From Hormiphora californensis (lineage: Eukaryota > Ctenophora > Tentaculata > Cydippida > Pleurobrachiidae), in contig CM035351.1 in NCBI GenBank assembly GCA_020137815.1, positions 124,001 through 188,000 on the forward strand: a stretch of DNA of 64,000 nt, read 5' to 3'. The position numbers and the translations under genes are program-made. Under the pieces are notes generated by a model that worked only from the letters and a program-made list of their open reading frames with translations, made no database searches and had not been told where the DNA came from. This document shows positions 47,084-57,100 of the stretch, piece after piece. The first letter of the stretch is position 1, and every line of letters starts with the position of its first letter.

Positions 47084-48426
47084 TTATTAGCGGTAGGTGT
47101 CGAGCCTTCTTGGAAGGAGACTGCTCGAGGTCTCACATGCCACGGGTTGGGTTGAGCTTCCGCGACCCCACCTTGCTGCTGTCCCTGTCCCATCCAATGG
47201 TTATGCCGTCCTCGTCCCTGCCCGTTTCCGTTGAATCTGCCTCCCCGTGAAGGACTGTAGCCCTGTTGCCGATTGGGGTTGTATGAGCTGAACTGTGGGT
47301 TTGGGCCACCCGTGCCGCACTGCATGCACCTGTTGCGCCGGGCGAAATTATGAAACCCACATTCCTCGCAGAGCCAGTCCCCCACCTGTAGTTTGGCCTC
47401 GAACCTCCGCCCGTTGTACCCTCTGTTCTGTCCGCCCCACTGCCGAGCCTGCCCCTCCCATGGCCGGTGCTGCCTCTCCCCAGTTTGGCGAGGCCCCTCA
47501 TACTGTGCCTGTAGTGGAGCTCCTCCCTGGTTTGCCCGTGCCTCCCCTTGCCCTGCCGCCAGTACCGTGACCTCATTAAGCCCAGACACGTCGTTCCGTG
47601 CCGTTAAAGCCTTCTCCTTCCGGTCCATGTTTTCCACCAGGTCCGCGAAGGAGTCCCTCTCCAGCTTTTCCGCTATCTCACACGCGATCTTGTCGTCCCT
47701 GGCCCCGATCCATAGCGTGTCCTTCAGGAGCTGCTCCAACTCCGGGCCCTCCACGTCCCCCAGATCCGCTGCCTCCCTAAGTAGCCGATCCCCAAAGTCC
47801 CTAACCGTCTCCTCCAACTGCTGCTTCAGGGCCCGGAACCGTGAAATGGCCACCACTTTCAAATCGGGTGGGGCCAGCACTAAAACTACCCGCTCCAGGT
47901 AGGCCTCCCACGATTTGGCCTCGGACGCCTTCTTGTCCCCCCGTACTTTCAACGAGGACACTTCGTCCAAGTACGTCGGAAATATCTCACGTGCATCCTC
48001 TGTGGATATCTTGGCTGCCCTCCTATAGCCCTCCCATGCGTCCACGAATGCCCGCACGCTTTTGCCCTTCTTGAACGGCTCCGGCTTCCTCGCCAATTGA
48101 TGCCTCTTGGCCCTCCCCGTGCCCCACTCCGTCCCAATACCTCCCCTGGCCCCGACTGCCTCTGTTTTGATCCACTCCTCCTTCTCCTCCCGTAAGCCCT
48201 GTATCATCCTCTTGGCCCCCTCCAAGTCCCGTGCGTACCTTTCCTCATTCTCAGCTATCGCCTTGCCCGCCTGCTTCCTAACCTCCTCCACCTTCTCCAT
48301 GCCCTCCCCCATTCCCCTTGCCCGCGCCCTTTCCTGCTCCCGGAGCACCAGTTGACACAGCTCCTCGCCCTGGCCCTCGTTTAAGTTCAGTCCTTGAACG
48401 AATTCGTTGATAGAGATGCCCTCCAT
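47059..48426 (-). CDS. gag: Gag polyprotein with RanBP2-type zinc finger, 455 aa
   Basis: Start chosen at ATG 48426 (MEGISINEF); the frame extends 13 codons upstream without ATG. Residues about 15-90 form a charged coiled coil. About 110-300 resemble a Ty3-type capsid (SWEAYLERVVLVL, ISRFRALKQQLEETVRDF, LLKDTLWIGARDDKI). Residues 349-372 (47311-47382) carry W-x-C-x2-C-x3-N-x6-C-x2-C, the RanBP2-type zinc finger pattern, in place of the CCHC knuckle expected in nucleocapsid. A Gly/Arg/Gln-rich tail follows, suiting RNA binding. The end overlaps the frameshift signal into pol. Confidence 0.88.
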   Translation of the reverse strand: MEGISINEFVQGLNLNEGQGEELCQLVLREQERARARGMGEGMEKVEEVRKQAGKAIAENEERYARDLEGAKRMIQGLREEKEEWIKTEAVGARGGIGTEWGTGRAKRHQLARKPEPFKKGKSVRAFVDAWEGYRRAAKISTEDAREIFPTYLDEVSSLKVRGDKKASEAKSWEAYLERVVLVLAPPDLKVVAISRFRALKQQLEETVRDFGDRLLREAADLGDVEGPELEQLLKDTLWIGARDDKIACEIAEKLERDSFADLVENMDRKEKALTARNDVSGLNEVTVLAAGQGEARANQGGAPLQAQYEGPRQTGERQHRPWEGQARQWGGQNRGYNGRRFEAKLQVGDWLCEECGFHNFARRNRCMQCGTGGPNPQFSSYNPNRQQGYSPSRGGRFNGNGQGRGRHNHWMGQGQQQGGVAEAQPNPWHVRPRAVSFQEGSTPTANKAGESKNE

Positions 48427-48770
48427 GTTGTGTTCACTACAAGGAATAAGAGAAGAGGTTAGCAAACATAATAAACATATATATCTGAGGAGTGGGGTTG
48501 TAAAAGGGAAGAGGGAATCTGTTCTTTCAGGTGGGGGTTCAAGGGAAAAAGGGAGGGGAAATGTAACACTGAAAACACACGATTTTCCTCACTGAAAGTT
48601 AAAACTGATACGTTATAGATACATAAAAAGAAATACATAGAAAGTCCTGGACTCCAATGTTCCGGCCCGCTGATCCGTCAAACTCTGGTCCGGCCCACTG
48701 ATCCGGCTCGTGCTTCCCTTGATGAGTTCCAGTCCACTCCTGAATCGGCCGGCCTCACCTCCATCCCCTT

Positions 48771-49415
48771 CTACTCGGTTCCAAGGCCGCATATGGAGGC
48801 GATATGACCGTACGTTAAACACCGGGAACACTCGATCATTTGTTGAATGCGAGGCGGCTTTACGTTGTAGCGACCGAACGCCTCGTGATCCCGGCTGATG
48901 GTTTCCCGGCTGTCGGCCATTTCACGACGGTGCATACAGCGCACCCATGTGGCGTTTGTTGCCATCCTCCGGCCCTCCCTCCGCATCCTGGCATCCCTCT
49001 CCTCCCGCCTCCTCCGTGCCTCCACCGCCCTCCTCTCCCGTTCCTCCGCCTGAATCCTCTCCCGTGCCGCCGCCCTTGCCCTCATCAACCCCGCCACCTT
49101 GCCCCTCCTCGCCTCCTCCTCCAGCCTCAACGCCGCCAACTCCGCCCCTAACCGCCGATCCTCCGCCATCCAATCCTCCATCCGCCCCTCCTCCTGCCTG
49201 CCCGTCCCCGGCCCCTCCGACACCTGCCCAACCTCCTTCGCCTCCTCCGCCGGCACGCCCACTGCCTCCACCTCCACGCCTTCGTCCACCCCCTCCAGCT
49301 CATCTGCCCAGCTACCAATGTCCTCCTGCCACGTCTTCGTCACCACCACCGCCGCCGTCGCCGCCGCCTTCGCATCCGACACCTCCTCCGCCCGTTGGAT
49401 TTTGCTCGTGTTCAT
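48771..49415 (-). CDS. Accessory ORF-B, 214 aa, coiled coil plus CCHC zinc knuckle
   Basis: ATG at 49415. Residues 20-160 are strongly charged (Glu/Arg/Ala-rich) and predicted by eye to be helical coiled coil. The C-terminus has C196-x2-C199-x4-H204-x4-C209, an exact retroviral-type zinc knuckle, five residues before the stop. It ends about 345 bases upstream of the gag ATG in a different reading context. It may supply the knuckle function missing from gag, but this is inference. I know of no standard Ty3 element with this layout. Confidence 0.75.
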   Translation of the reverse strand: MNTSKIQRAEEVSDAKAAATAAVVVTKTWQEDIGSWADELEGVDEGVEVEAVGVPAEEAKEVGQVSEGPGTGRQEEGRMEDWMAEDRRLGAELAALRLEEEARRGKVAGLMRARAAARERIQAEERERRAVEARRRREERDARMRREGRRMATNATWVRCMHRREMADSRETISRDHEAFGRYNVKPPRIQQMIECSRCLTYGHIASICGLGTE

Positions 49416-49555
49416 AATGGTACTATAGAGGGAGAGAGAGAGAATATTAGATCAGCTGAAAGGTTACACGACACGCTAGGGGAAAGAATACATACAAAAA
49501 AAAGGGGGGGGGGGAAAGGGAGTGAGATAAAAACGCTGAGAGAGTATACACAAAT

Positions 49556-49557
<2 letters not shown>

Positions 49558-49592
<35 letters not shown>
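49558..49592 (-). repeat. 35-nt A tract on the element sense strand
   Basis: Lies between ORF-A and ORF-B, 72 bases after the ORF-A stop. I find no AATAAA before it. A G-run on the plus strand (about 49504-49514) lies on its other side. Confidence 0.9.
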
Positions 49593-49593
<1 letters not shown>

Positions 49594-49663
49594 ATAAAAG
49601 ATACAAGAGAATAAAAGGAACGATAACAAATATCCCTCAAATACAGCCATTATTTCCTCCCTC

Positions 49664-50242
49664 CTATTCCGGCACGTCCACCCTGGATATTAGGGCCGCC
49701 CGTTTGTACCCAAACCTTATGGCCCACCGTGTCAGCTTTAACAAAGCCCCCTGCCCAAAGTCCACTGCGGCTATGAGTTCTGTGGCCCCCAATTCCCCTC
49801 TCACCCAGTAATGATTGGCCGCCGCCACCCGATGCCTCTTGGAGTCCACCCCACCCCGTGCCCGGCCCATTATCTCCTCCCAGCCCCACGGGTCGCTATA
49901 CCCCTCTATCTCCATAATGGCCTGGCCCACCCTAACATCTATCCAGGCCCCCTTCAAGTCCTCCCAACAAAAATAACATAACCGGGCCCCCATAATGGCC
50001 TCTACCTCCGAATCCCAGATCTCCCTGCACCCCCTACGTGCACACTCTTCCGGCCCTGCCCTAGGTAAGTCCGGCTCCCCCAACGGATACCTCCGGCCCC
50101 CCACCAAGTCGATGACCGGCAGCTCCCCATCCTCCTCCGGCAACACCTCCGACCTCTGCACCTCCCGCGCCTCCACCCGCGCCTCCAGCCGTTCCTGTGC
50201 CCGCACTACTGATATCCGTCGCCGTTTACTGTCTTGTGACAT
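49664..50242 (-). CDS. Accessory ORF-A, 192 aa, unrecognised
   Basis: ATG at 50242. The N-terminus is basic (KRRR) and Arg/Glu-rich. The middle has CARRGC and, about 15 residues on, CYFC, together a possible four-Cys metal site, then Trp-rich WEDLKGAW and GYSDPWGWEEI. No family recognised. It is the first ORF after the leader. Codon use is GC-rich like ORF-B and gag and unlike the AT-rich surroundings. Confidence 0.6.
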   Translation of the reverse strand: MSQDSKRRRISVVRAQERLEARVEAREVQRSEVLPEEDGELPVIDLVGGRRYPLGEPDLPRAGPEECARRGCREIWDSEVEAIMGARLCYFCWEDLKGAWIDVRVGQAIMEIEGYSDPWGWEEIMGRARGGVDSKRHRVAAANHYWVRGELGATELIAAVDFGQGALLKLTRWAIRFGYKRAALISRVDVPE

Positions 50243-52195
50243 AGTGTTGCGCTATATGGGACAGTCGGAGGGTTTAGTGGAATGTCCCACAATTTTTTTA
50301 TAAAACCCGGTGTGAACCCGTGAACCCCATGAAGTACCCGTCTTTACCCATCACAATATAACTAAACTCAATGTAGTGGTGTAACTAAACAGTATGAAGA
50401 TGGTGCAGTGATAAACTGTTTTCCACTATGTTTTTCCAAATCCGGTTTACCTACGCAAAGCCAATCATAACTAAAACAAATGCTTGATAATAGTACGAGG
50501 ACCTCTAACTATAATTTCCAAACTTGTTCGAGCTCGCGCCGTCCCCCTCCCGGAAGTTGTTGCACGCTACTCACCTTTGTAACCCACTACAGCACCATGG
50601 TTGATTTGCTGTCCAGAGTGGGCTACCGCAGCGCCTTTACACAACTGTTCACTGAAACCGCGGTCCAAAGTTTCTTCTCGACAGTATTTCATAACACATA
50701 ATATTAATAATGAACGAATCAATTGATGCCATTGCTACCTCTCTCTGGGCTCCATCTCGGTCGCTGCGCAACCTTGATTTCGCCCGAGTGAGGTAACACA
50801 GTGTGAGCAGACCCATGTGCCATTAAACGCGCATCTTAACCTCGGCCCATACCTCAACCCGCACCCCAGCCCTTAACCTCCGACCCTACCTCCGTCACCC
50901 GCCCTTACCAACGTGCAATTTGGCACAGCAAACTCTAGACTCCGACCTTACGGTCCAAATGTCGAGTTCGCTGAGAGAGAGATTAGCGCTCATGAGTCCG
51001 CACACTATGTAAATAGCACCAAAAACTTCGATAAAACAGAGAGAATATTTAAATACATAGCCCGTTGCCTTCCCATAATAATAACAACCCGCCACATTCC
51101 TTATATAACATCATTCTCCCCCCACACAATTGCTAAATCATTATACATTGCAAGCAATATAAGCCAAATTGTGGCTGCACACCTTACCCTAAACAGTCTG
51201 TCTTTTCCTTTCTAATACGTGCCTAACATAAACCAAATTTCAGTCTTTTACTGTACTACTAAGGAATTTTTAGGGGTGAGTGAATGGGTGTCTTACCATG
51301 CAGCATGACTTCATGGCTGCCTCTGAACCAAGTGGGAAACCTTTGCCCTAGAGTTTTGTGGGGAGGTCTAAACATGTAAAATAAAATGCAAGTAACGAAT
51401 TCAACGGTGAGGGTATTTCTAGTCACTCCCGCAGATGGGGCACCAACATAAGGCAACTGCTGTTTCAAGCTCCTAGACTGCGTAGTTTTGATATTGTTAT
51501 CATGTAAAAATCTCACGTCCCGTCCCCCTGAGTGTATCTCCACCCCCTGAATCCTGATTAACCCATACTCACATACCCCACATATAAAAAGTCAAGTAGT
51601 AACAGAACAGGCCGCCAAGAGAGAAATTATTTCATGATGATGTGAGAACGATGCAAGGATAATGGGGAAACGAAATGAGAATGTCATTATCACTGGGTGG
51701 TGGAAGTATAATTGGAGAAGTGAGAACGAGGTGATAACGATATCAGGATGGTGCTATCACTGTGTGCGTGCACTGAACTGTGAGAACGAGGTGATAATGA
51801 TGTACTACCATTTATCAGGAAGATGTGTAAGTAATGTGAATAGGGTATGAGAGAGATGTGAAAATTTAACAGGGATGTGATGATGATATCAGGAAAATTT
51901 AAGGGGCTTGGCTGCCGTTCTGCTGTTACCCAGACTTGAGAACCTGATACTACAAGCATAAAAAATCATTCCCTGCCCGTAATCATATAAATCAAACTAC
52001 CTAAATGACCAATTAACAAACGCGGGCAGACCTGCAGAGGTAGTAAACGAAAAGCTGATTTTATAGATTGTTCTACTCATAATCTCCACTCAACTCCTGT
52101 GCGCTCTCTCCGAATGAATAATTGGCTCCTCACCAATAACCGGCCCAACTATGCAAGCCCCGTGTATACAAACATGAACTCAGATTCATTAATCT
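50243..52195 (-). other. Untranslated leader of the LTR element, about 1.95 kb
   Basis: No convincing sense ORF. It contains a degenerate relative of the GGTGGGCGGACTC MITE (about 50801-51006) with AGCAAACTCTAGACTCCGACC and CGAGTTCGC words, and several repeats of GTGAGAACGAGGTGATAA between 51700 and 51800. It probably holds packaging signals and a splice donor, not located. Confidence 0.5.
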
Positions 52196-52211
52196 GGTTG
52201 TCGTCGGACCA
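52196..52211 (-). promoter_or_regulatory. Primer-binding site candidate
   Basis: Three bases inside the 5' LTR the sense strand reads TGGTCCGACGACAACC. It begins with TGG as expected for pairing to a tRNA CCA end. I do not assign the tRNA. Confidence 0.55.
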
Positions 52212-52214
52212 TAA

Positions 52215-53642
52215 TGTAGGACTGGGTGTGACCCCGAGAGAGTGCAGACTCGCAGTGAGAATGCCCATCTCTGTGTAGCCTGGGTAGGACTGTAAAAACC
52301 CCAGGGTGGCTAGGTTGTGTGGCCACTGCTACACTCCTACCGGACTACCTATAGTCCGTACTCCAAAAGCTCCCGTATCCTTAGGATTTAGCATTTGTAT
52401 ACACATAATATGGGCCAAGGCATGCACTGCGAATGACCCAATGGAGACCACTATGCAATGTTTCCGAAAGCCAGCCCCCATTCCGTACCGTTTCCAACGC
52501 GATGGCGAGCACGGTGTTTCCCATAGAAAACACCGAGCTCTAAAACATAACTCATGTATTTGAGGGGCGTGAATCCCTTGCCTGCACGCAAACCAATGAT
52601 AAAAACATAAAGCCCATGAATACACGTATTTCAGCCTGTAAATATAATACTCTCGCACTCTCTTCTACATCACTCTCTCACTCGCTCCTCTACATCACTC
52701 TCTCACTCTCTTATCTACATCACTCTCTCATTCTCTTATCTACATCACTCTCTCACTCACTCACTTCTCTACATCACTCTCTCACTCACTCCTCGATCTC
52801 ACTCTCTCCTGGCCCCTATACCACTGCATAACGCCTCCTTAGTTAGCCCAACAAGCCCAAGCCCGAATCACAAGCAAACTGAGTCAACCCGATCAGGTGG
52901 CGGTCTAATGACTGAGAGACCATTGCACAATGTAGCCTGTCGGGGAAGACCCTCCGACACATATGGAGACCATGTTGAGCCCGTCAGATGACCATGGCCT
53001 GATAGCCAAGCAACTCTCCGACCTGAGCAAGTCCCAAGCAGAAGTGAGGATTTCACCCCTCGCTTCCGAGTTTTGTTACGTGCGCCTGAAGGCGGGGAAT
53101 CACCCCTAATCACGTGCTAACTGCCCCGTCCCCGATTGGCCAATTACCGCGTGTGCCGTAGGGGAATAAGCAAAGGAGGGGAATTACGCATTGTCCTAAC
53201 GCAGGTCACGTGACCCGAGCCTCTCGCGGAACCAACTTGCTAACAGCCGATGAGTCGCCCGAAAAAACCTAATTACGATTATGCCCGCTAAAGGATTATT
53301 GTCCGCACCTAGTTAGCAAGAAACTTATCATGTAGCCCACGGAGTGATGGCACCCCTGGTACAGCTAATGGTTTTCCCGGGAATTTCTCCCTGAAGCCCG
53401 CTTCTAATGGCCCAAGGCCCCTCTCCCCAACTCTGACTCGTCTCTCTCTCTGTCTCTCTCTTTGCACTTTATCCTCAAAATAACTCAAAAAATAGTAACT
53501 CCATTACGGCCCTCTGTATCACACTCTCTTCCCATTAATATCGTGAAATAAAATATTAATAAAAAACACACCAAATATATATAACACACTAAACATATAT
53601 AAGTATGTTTGCCCGGCCTAAATGTAGGTTTACCGCCCTACA
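52215..53642 (-). repeat. 5' LTR, 1428 bp
   Basis: Matches 37970-39397 without indels. In sense orientation it begins at 53642 and must supply the promoter. AT-rich TATATA segments lie near 53580-53605, close to its sense 5' end. The exact TATA box is not assigned. Confidence 0.95.
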
Positions 53643-53646
53643 ATAA

Positions 53647-54165
53647 TAGTTATCTCTCTCTACTCTACTCTCTCTCAATATCTGCCTCGGTCTCTCTAAA
53701 GCTAAAAGAACTGGGAGAGAGAGAAACATCTTTCAATTCTTCGTAGTGCCCTTTTATTTGGGATGCTGAATGTGAACTAAACTATAGGTGGGGGACAGTA
53801 CCAATCACCAAACTTTTCTTTTTGCCCATTACCTCTAAGCTCACTTGCCAGTGTGAGGTGTCTTCGATACCAACTATACTTTTCTCTGTCTAACCTTTTC
53901 TTTCTAACTGTCCAGTTGGAGTTTCGGAGCCTGATATCAGCCTGCAGGCATGCGTTCTAGCTGGGAGGATGTAAAAGTTCCATCTCGAAGGCATGCCTGG
54001 TTCAGACTTTTTTAGGAATCGCAACCCTATGGGCTTCATTAGGGGAGCTGATGAGCTGGCTGTGTTGAGCTACTGGCTTGTTTTACGGTTATGTGTTTTG
54101 TTTTCAGTTTTTTTGCAAAAAAAAGAATATTGTAACACCTTCATTTATTAGCGATGTGTGTCAAT
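53647..54165. other. Right flank of the LTR element, upstream of the sushi gene
   Basis: CT-rich then unique sequence that may contain the promoter and 5' UTR of the gene starting at 54166. No element recognised. Confidence 0.5.
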
Positions 54166-57100
54166 ATGATACGTCTCCTTCTCTTCACAGCTACATTGTG
54201 TGGAACAGCCGTTCTCACCGCTGGTTAGTCAAAAAATTTTTAGCAATTGGCTGTTGCAATTGGGACATTTGGCTGTGTCGCGCCCCTCGATATGGGAACC
54301 TGTATGGCGGCGCCGACCCGATCTGAGGCCCTAAGGAAATTTTTGAGGGTCTGTCGACACAGTAGATAGATGGGAATTGCGTTCAAAGATTAATCATGAA
54401 GTTGCTATATTTCGTTCATTGTCCAAAATGACGTTATATAAGCTCTGGGCTCGGCTGCTTTTTAGGGGGGACGGGTCTAGGGTCGGCTGTCAGGCCAATG
54501 CTCTGACCACAGTTCTCGCGCGCGTGCAGAACAGAGAGAGAAACGAGAATGGGTCAGGCCAATGCTCTGACAGAGGGTCGGAGCCACTGAATTTATCTAA
54601 TATTGCGTTTCAGACTGGACAGCTGTTATAGAGAGGGAGGTGAAGTTATTCTGGGACCTGGAGGGAACACCTCTCCAGATAAAGACGGACTCTTCAGTTG
54701 GCAGTAACAAAAAGATCTATGTTGAGCTGTATAGTAATAGTGGCAGTTTCCAAAGTGATGTAGTCGTGAAGTTTAGTTCTACAGTGGAGTATAGGATCTA
54801 CGATTGCACCAGCGACTGGCCAGATCTGCCAGTCCAGCCCTCAGGGGTGGAGGACAAGGTCTGGACGATCAGTAAAACTGAGAGCCATCTAACTATCGAG
54901 TGTAATGGTTTAACTCTCCTGAACTACAAGTTTTCAGACGGGAAAAGTAGCTGCGCTTCACTAATGAGCGTTGTGCAGAAAATAGCCTTTCACGATGAGG
55001 ACACAGCATCTGACTTCTACAGAGCAGGTATATCCACTAGATATGTGAATGGCGCAACCTATAGGGGGGGTTCCAGCCTATTTTTTTGTATTTTTTTGTA
55101 TTTATTTGTACGGACCATACATAAAAGTATCAAAAATTCCTGTTTTTTCCATCATACTATTATTAAAGCAAATAGGGAAATCCCATGTCCCGTTTTTTTA
55201 ACCAAATATGGCACAAAATTCCTGGAAATGGCCTTTTGCACGTGTTGTCCCTAGAGGGACCCTGGCAACCTGCCAGCTTGAGCCTTAAACTGCACGTGCA
55301 TCCTTGATTCATCTTTCTGCCGGTTGTGTGATTGATCGTTTGCTCGATTTGATCTGTTCACCACGTTTCGTGAACATGACTACTGAACTTCAACACAATC
55401 GCCAGCGAGTTTGGAGGAGCCATATCTCCCAAACTGGCGCTGACGCCTATAGACTACGTGATAGAATCCTACAAAAGAGGTGATTATTATTCAAAAAAAG
55501 TTGTCAACACACGTAATAACAAAGTATCAATGGCATTAATAAGAAATGATAGTAATACGTGAAAGTATTTTGCCAATGTACTCCTCTCCTTCATAAAATA
55601 CTTCAGGACCTGGCAAAAGAGGACCCGTGGTTTTTTGTTGAAAGAATCCCTGTGGTTAATTTACCTGATAAATTTACTGATTTTAAAAATTTCAAATGAT
55701 ACTACACTATTTGCTTAGTTTACTGTATGACCATCCCTGATATTCGCCCGTAGGGCGAGCGGGCTTACTAGTACAAACAATACAAAAAATACAAAAAAAT
55801 AATGAAGGATGTGGTCGGTAAGAAATTGCGATTCGGGAAAATTTCTCGCTTAGAAAATACGATTCGAGAAAATTTTCTCGGTAAGAAATTGCGATTCGGG
55901 AAAATTTCTCGCTTAGAAAATACGATTCGAGAAAATTTTCTCGTTAAGAAATTGCGATTTGGAGAAATTTCTCGCTTAGAAAATACGATTCGAGAAAATT
56001 TTCTCGGTAAGAAATTGCGATTCGGGGAAATTTCTCGCTTAGAAAATACGATTCGGGGAAATTTTCTCGGTAAGAAATTGCGATTCGGGGAAATTTCTCG
56101 CTTAGAAAATACGATTCGAGAAAATTTTCTCGGTAAGAAATTGCGATTCGGGAAAATTTCTCGCTTAGAAAATACGATTCCAGAAAATTTTCTCGGTAAG
56201 AAATTGCGATTCGGGAAAATTTCTCGCTTAGAAAATACGATTCGAGAAAATTTTCTCTGTAAGAAATTGCGATTTGGAGAAATTTCTCGCTTAGAAAATA
56301 CGATTCGAGAAAATTTTCTCGGTAAGAAATTGCGATTCGGGGAAATTTCTCGCTTAGAAAATACGATTCGGGGAAATTTTCTCGGTAAGAAATTGCGATT
56401 CGGGGAAATTTCTCGCTTAGAAAATACGATTCGAGAAAATTTTCTCGGTAAGAAATTGCGATTCGGGGAAATTTCTCGCTTAGAAAATACGATTCGAGAA
56501 AATTTTCTTGGTAAGAAATTGCGATTCGGGGAAATTTCTCGCTTAGAAAATACGATTCGAGAAAATTTTCTCGGTAAGAAATTGGGATTCGGGGAAATTT
56601 CTCGCTTAGAAAATACGATTCGAGAAAATTTTCTCGGTAAGAAATTGCGATTCGGGGAAATTTCTCGCTTAGAAAATACGATTCGGGAAAATTTTCTCGG
56701 TAAGAAATTGCGATTCGGGGAAATTTCTCGCTTAGAAAATACGATTCGAGAAAATTTTCTCGGTAAGAAATTGCGATTCGGGGATATTTCTCTCGCGATT
56801 TTGGCATGCTATATATGTAGCCGTGTGCGGCAAAAAAAAGGCCCCCCCTAGACCACCATAGTTGCCGATGTGGTGGAGAGCTGTAACTTGGCAGGGTTGC
56901 TCCACTATGTCTATCTTGATCCTGACAGAAAAATCAGAGCTCTAGCTCAAAATTCATTTTTTTGATAGGAATGAACATTGTCATTCATTCCAAGAAAAAA
57001 ATATTTTCGGTCCAGAATTCAAGCAATTATCTTTGGCCATCGATTAGCTTTCCAATGTGACCAAGATCATCTAAATTGGGCAACCACAAGAGACACAGTG

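Larger units (their letters stand above)
37970..53642 (-). mobile_element. Full-length Ty3/gypsy LTR retroelement with env-like ORF, 15.67 kb
   Basis: Two 1428-bp LTRs start TGTAGG and end CCTACA and are flanked by ATAA at 37966-37969 and 53643-53646. In sense (minus) orientation the order is 5' LTR, primer site, ORF-A, ORF-B, gag, -1 frameshift, pol, env-like ORF, polypurine tract, 3' LTR. All large ORFs are open and the LTRs look identical, so the insertion is young and possibly still competent. Integrase after RNase H in pol places it in Ty3/gypsy (Metaviridae). The length is large for the group because of the two accessory ORFs and long untranslated spacers. Confidence 0.95.

Noticed and set aside
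42927-48355. Plus-strand ORFs up to 257 residues opposite pol and gag
   Set aside because: Shadow frames of the real minus-strand genes; no motifs.
48427-48465. Longer gag start upstream of ATG 48426
   Set aside because: The extra 13 codons have no ATG (begin TTG); animals rarely initiate there.
50801-51006. A clean copy of the GGTGGGCGGACTC MITE in the LTR leader
   Set aside because: Only degenerate ends and internal words match; no 9-bp duplication found, so left as a remnant.
52196-52211. Naming the primer tRNA
   Set aside because: The site starts TGG but I could not match it with confidence to a specific tRNA 3' end.
55802-56851. 349-residue plus-strand ORF and 287-residue minus-strand ORF
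   Set aside because: Both are translations of the 63-bp minisatellite inside a mobile element; no unique coding sequence beyond the repeat.
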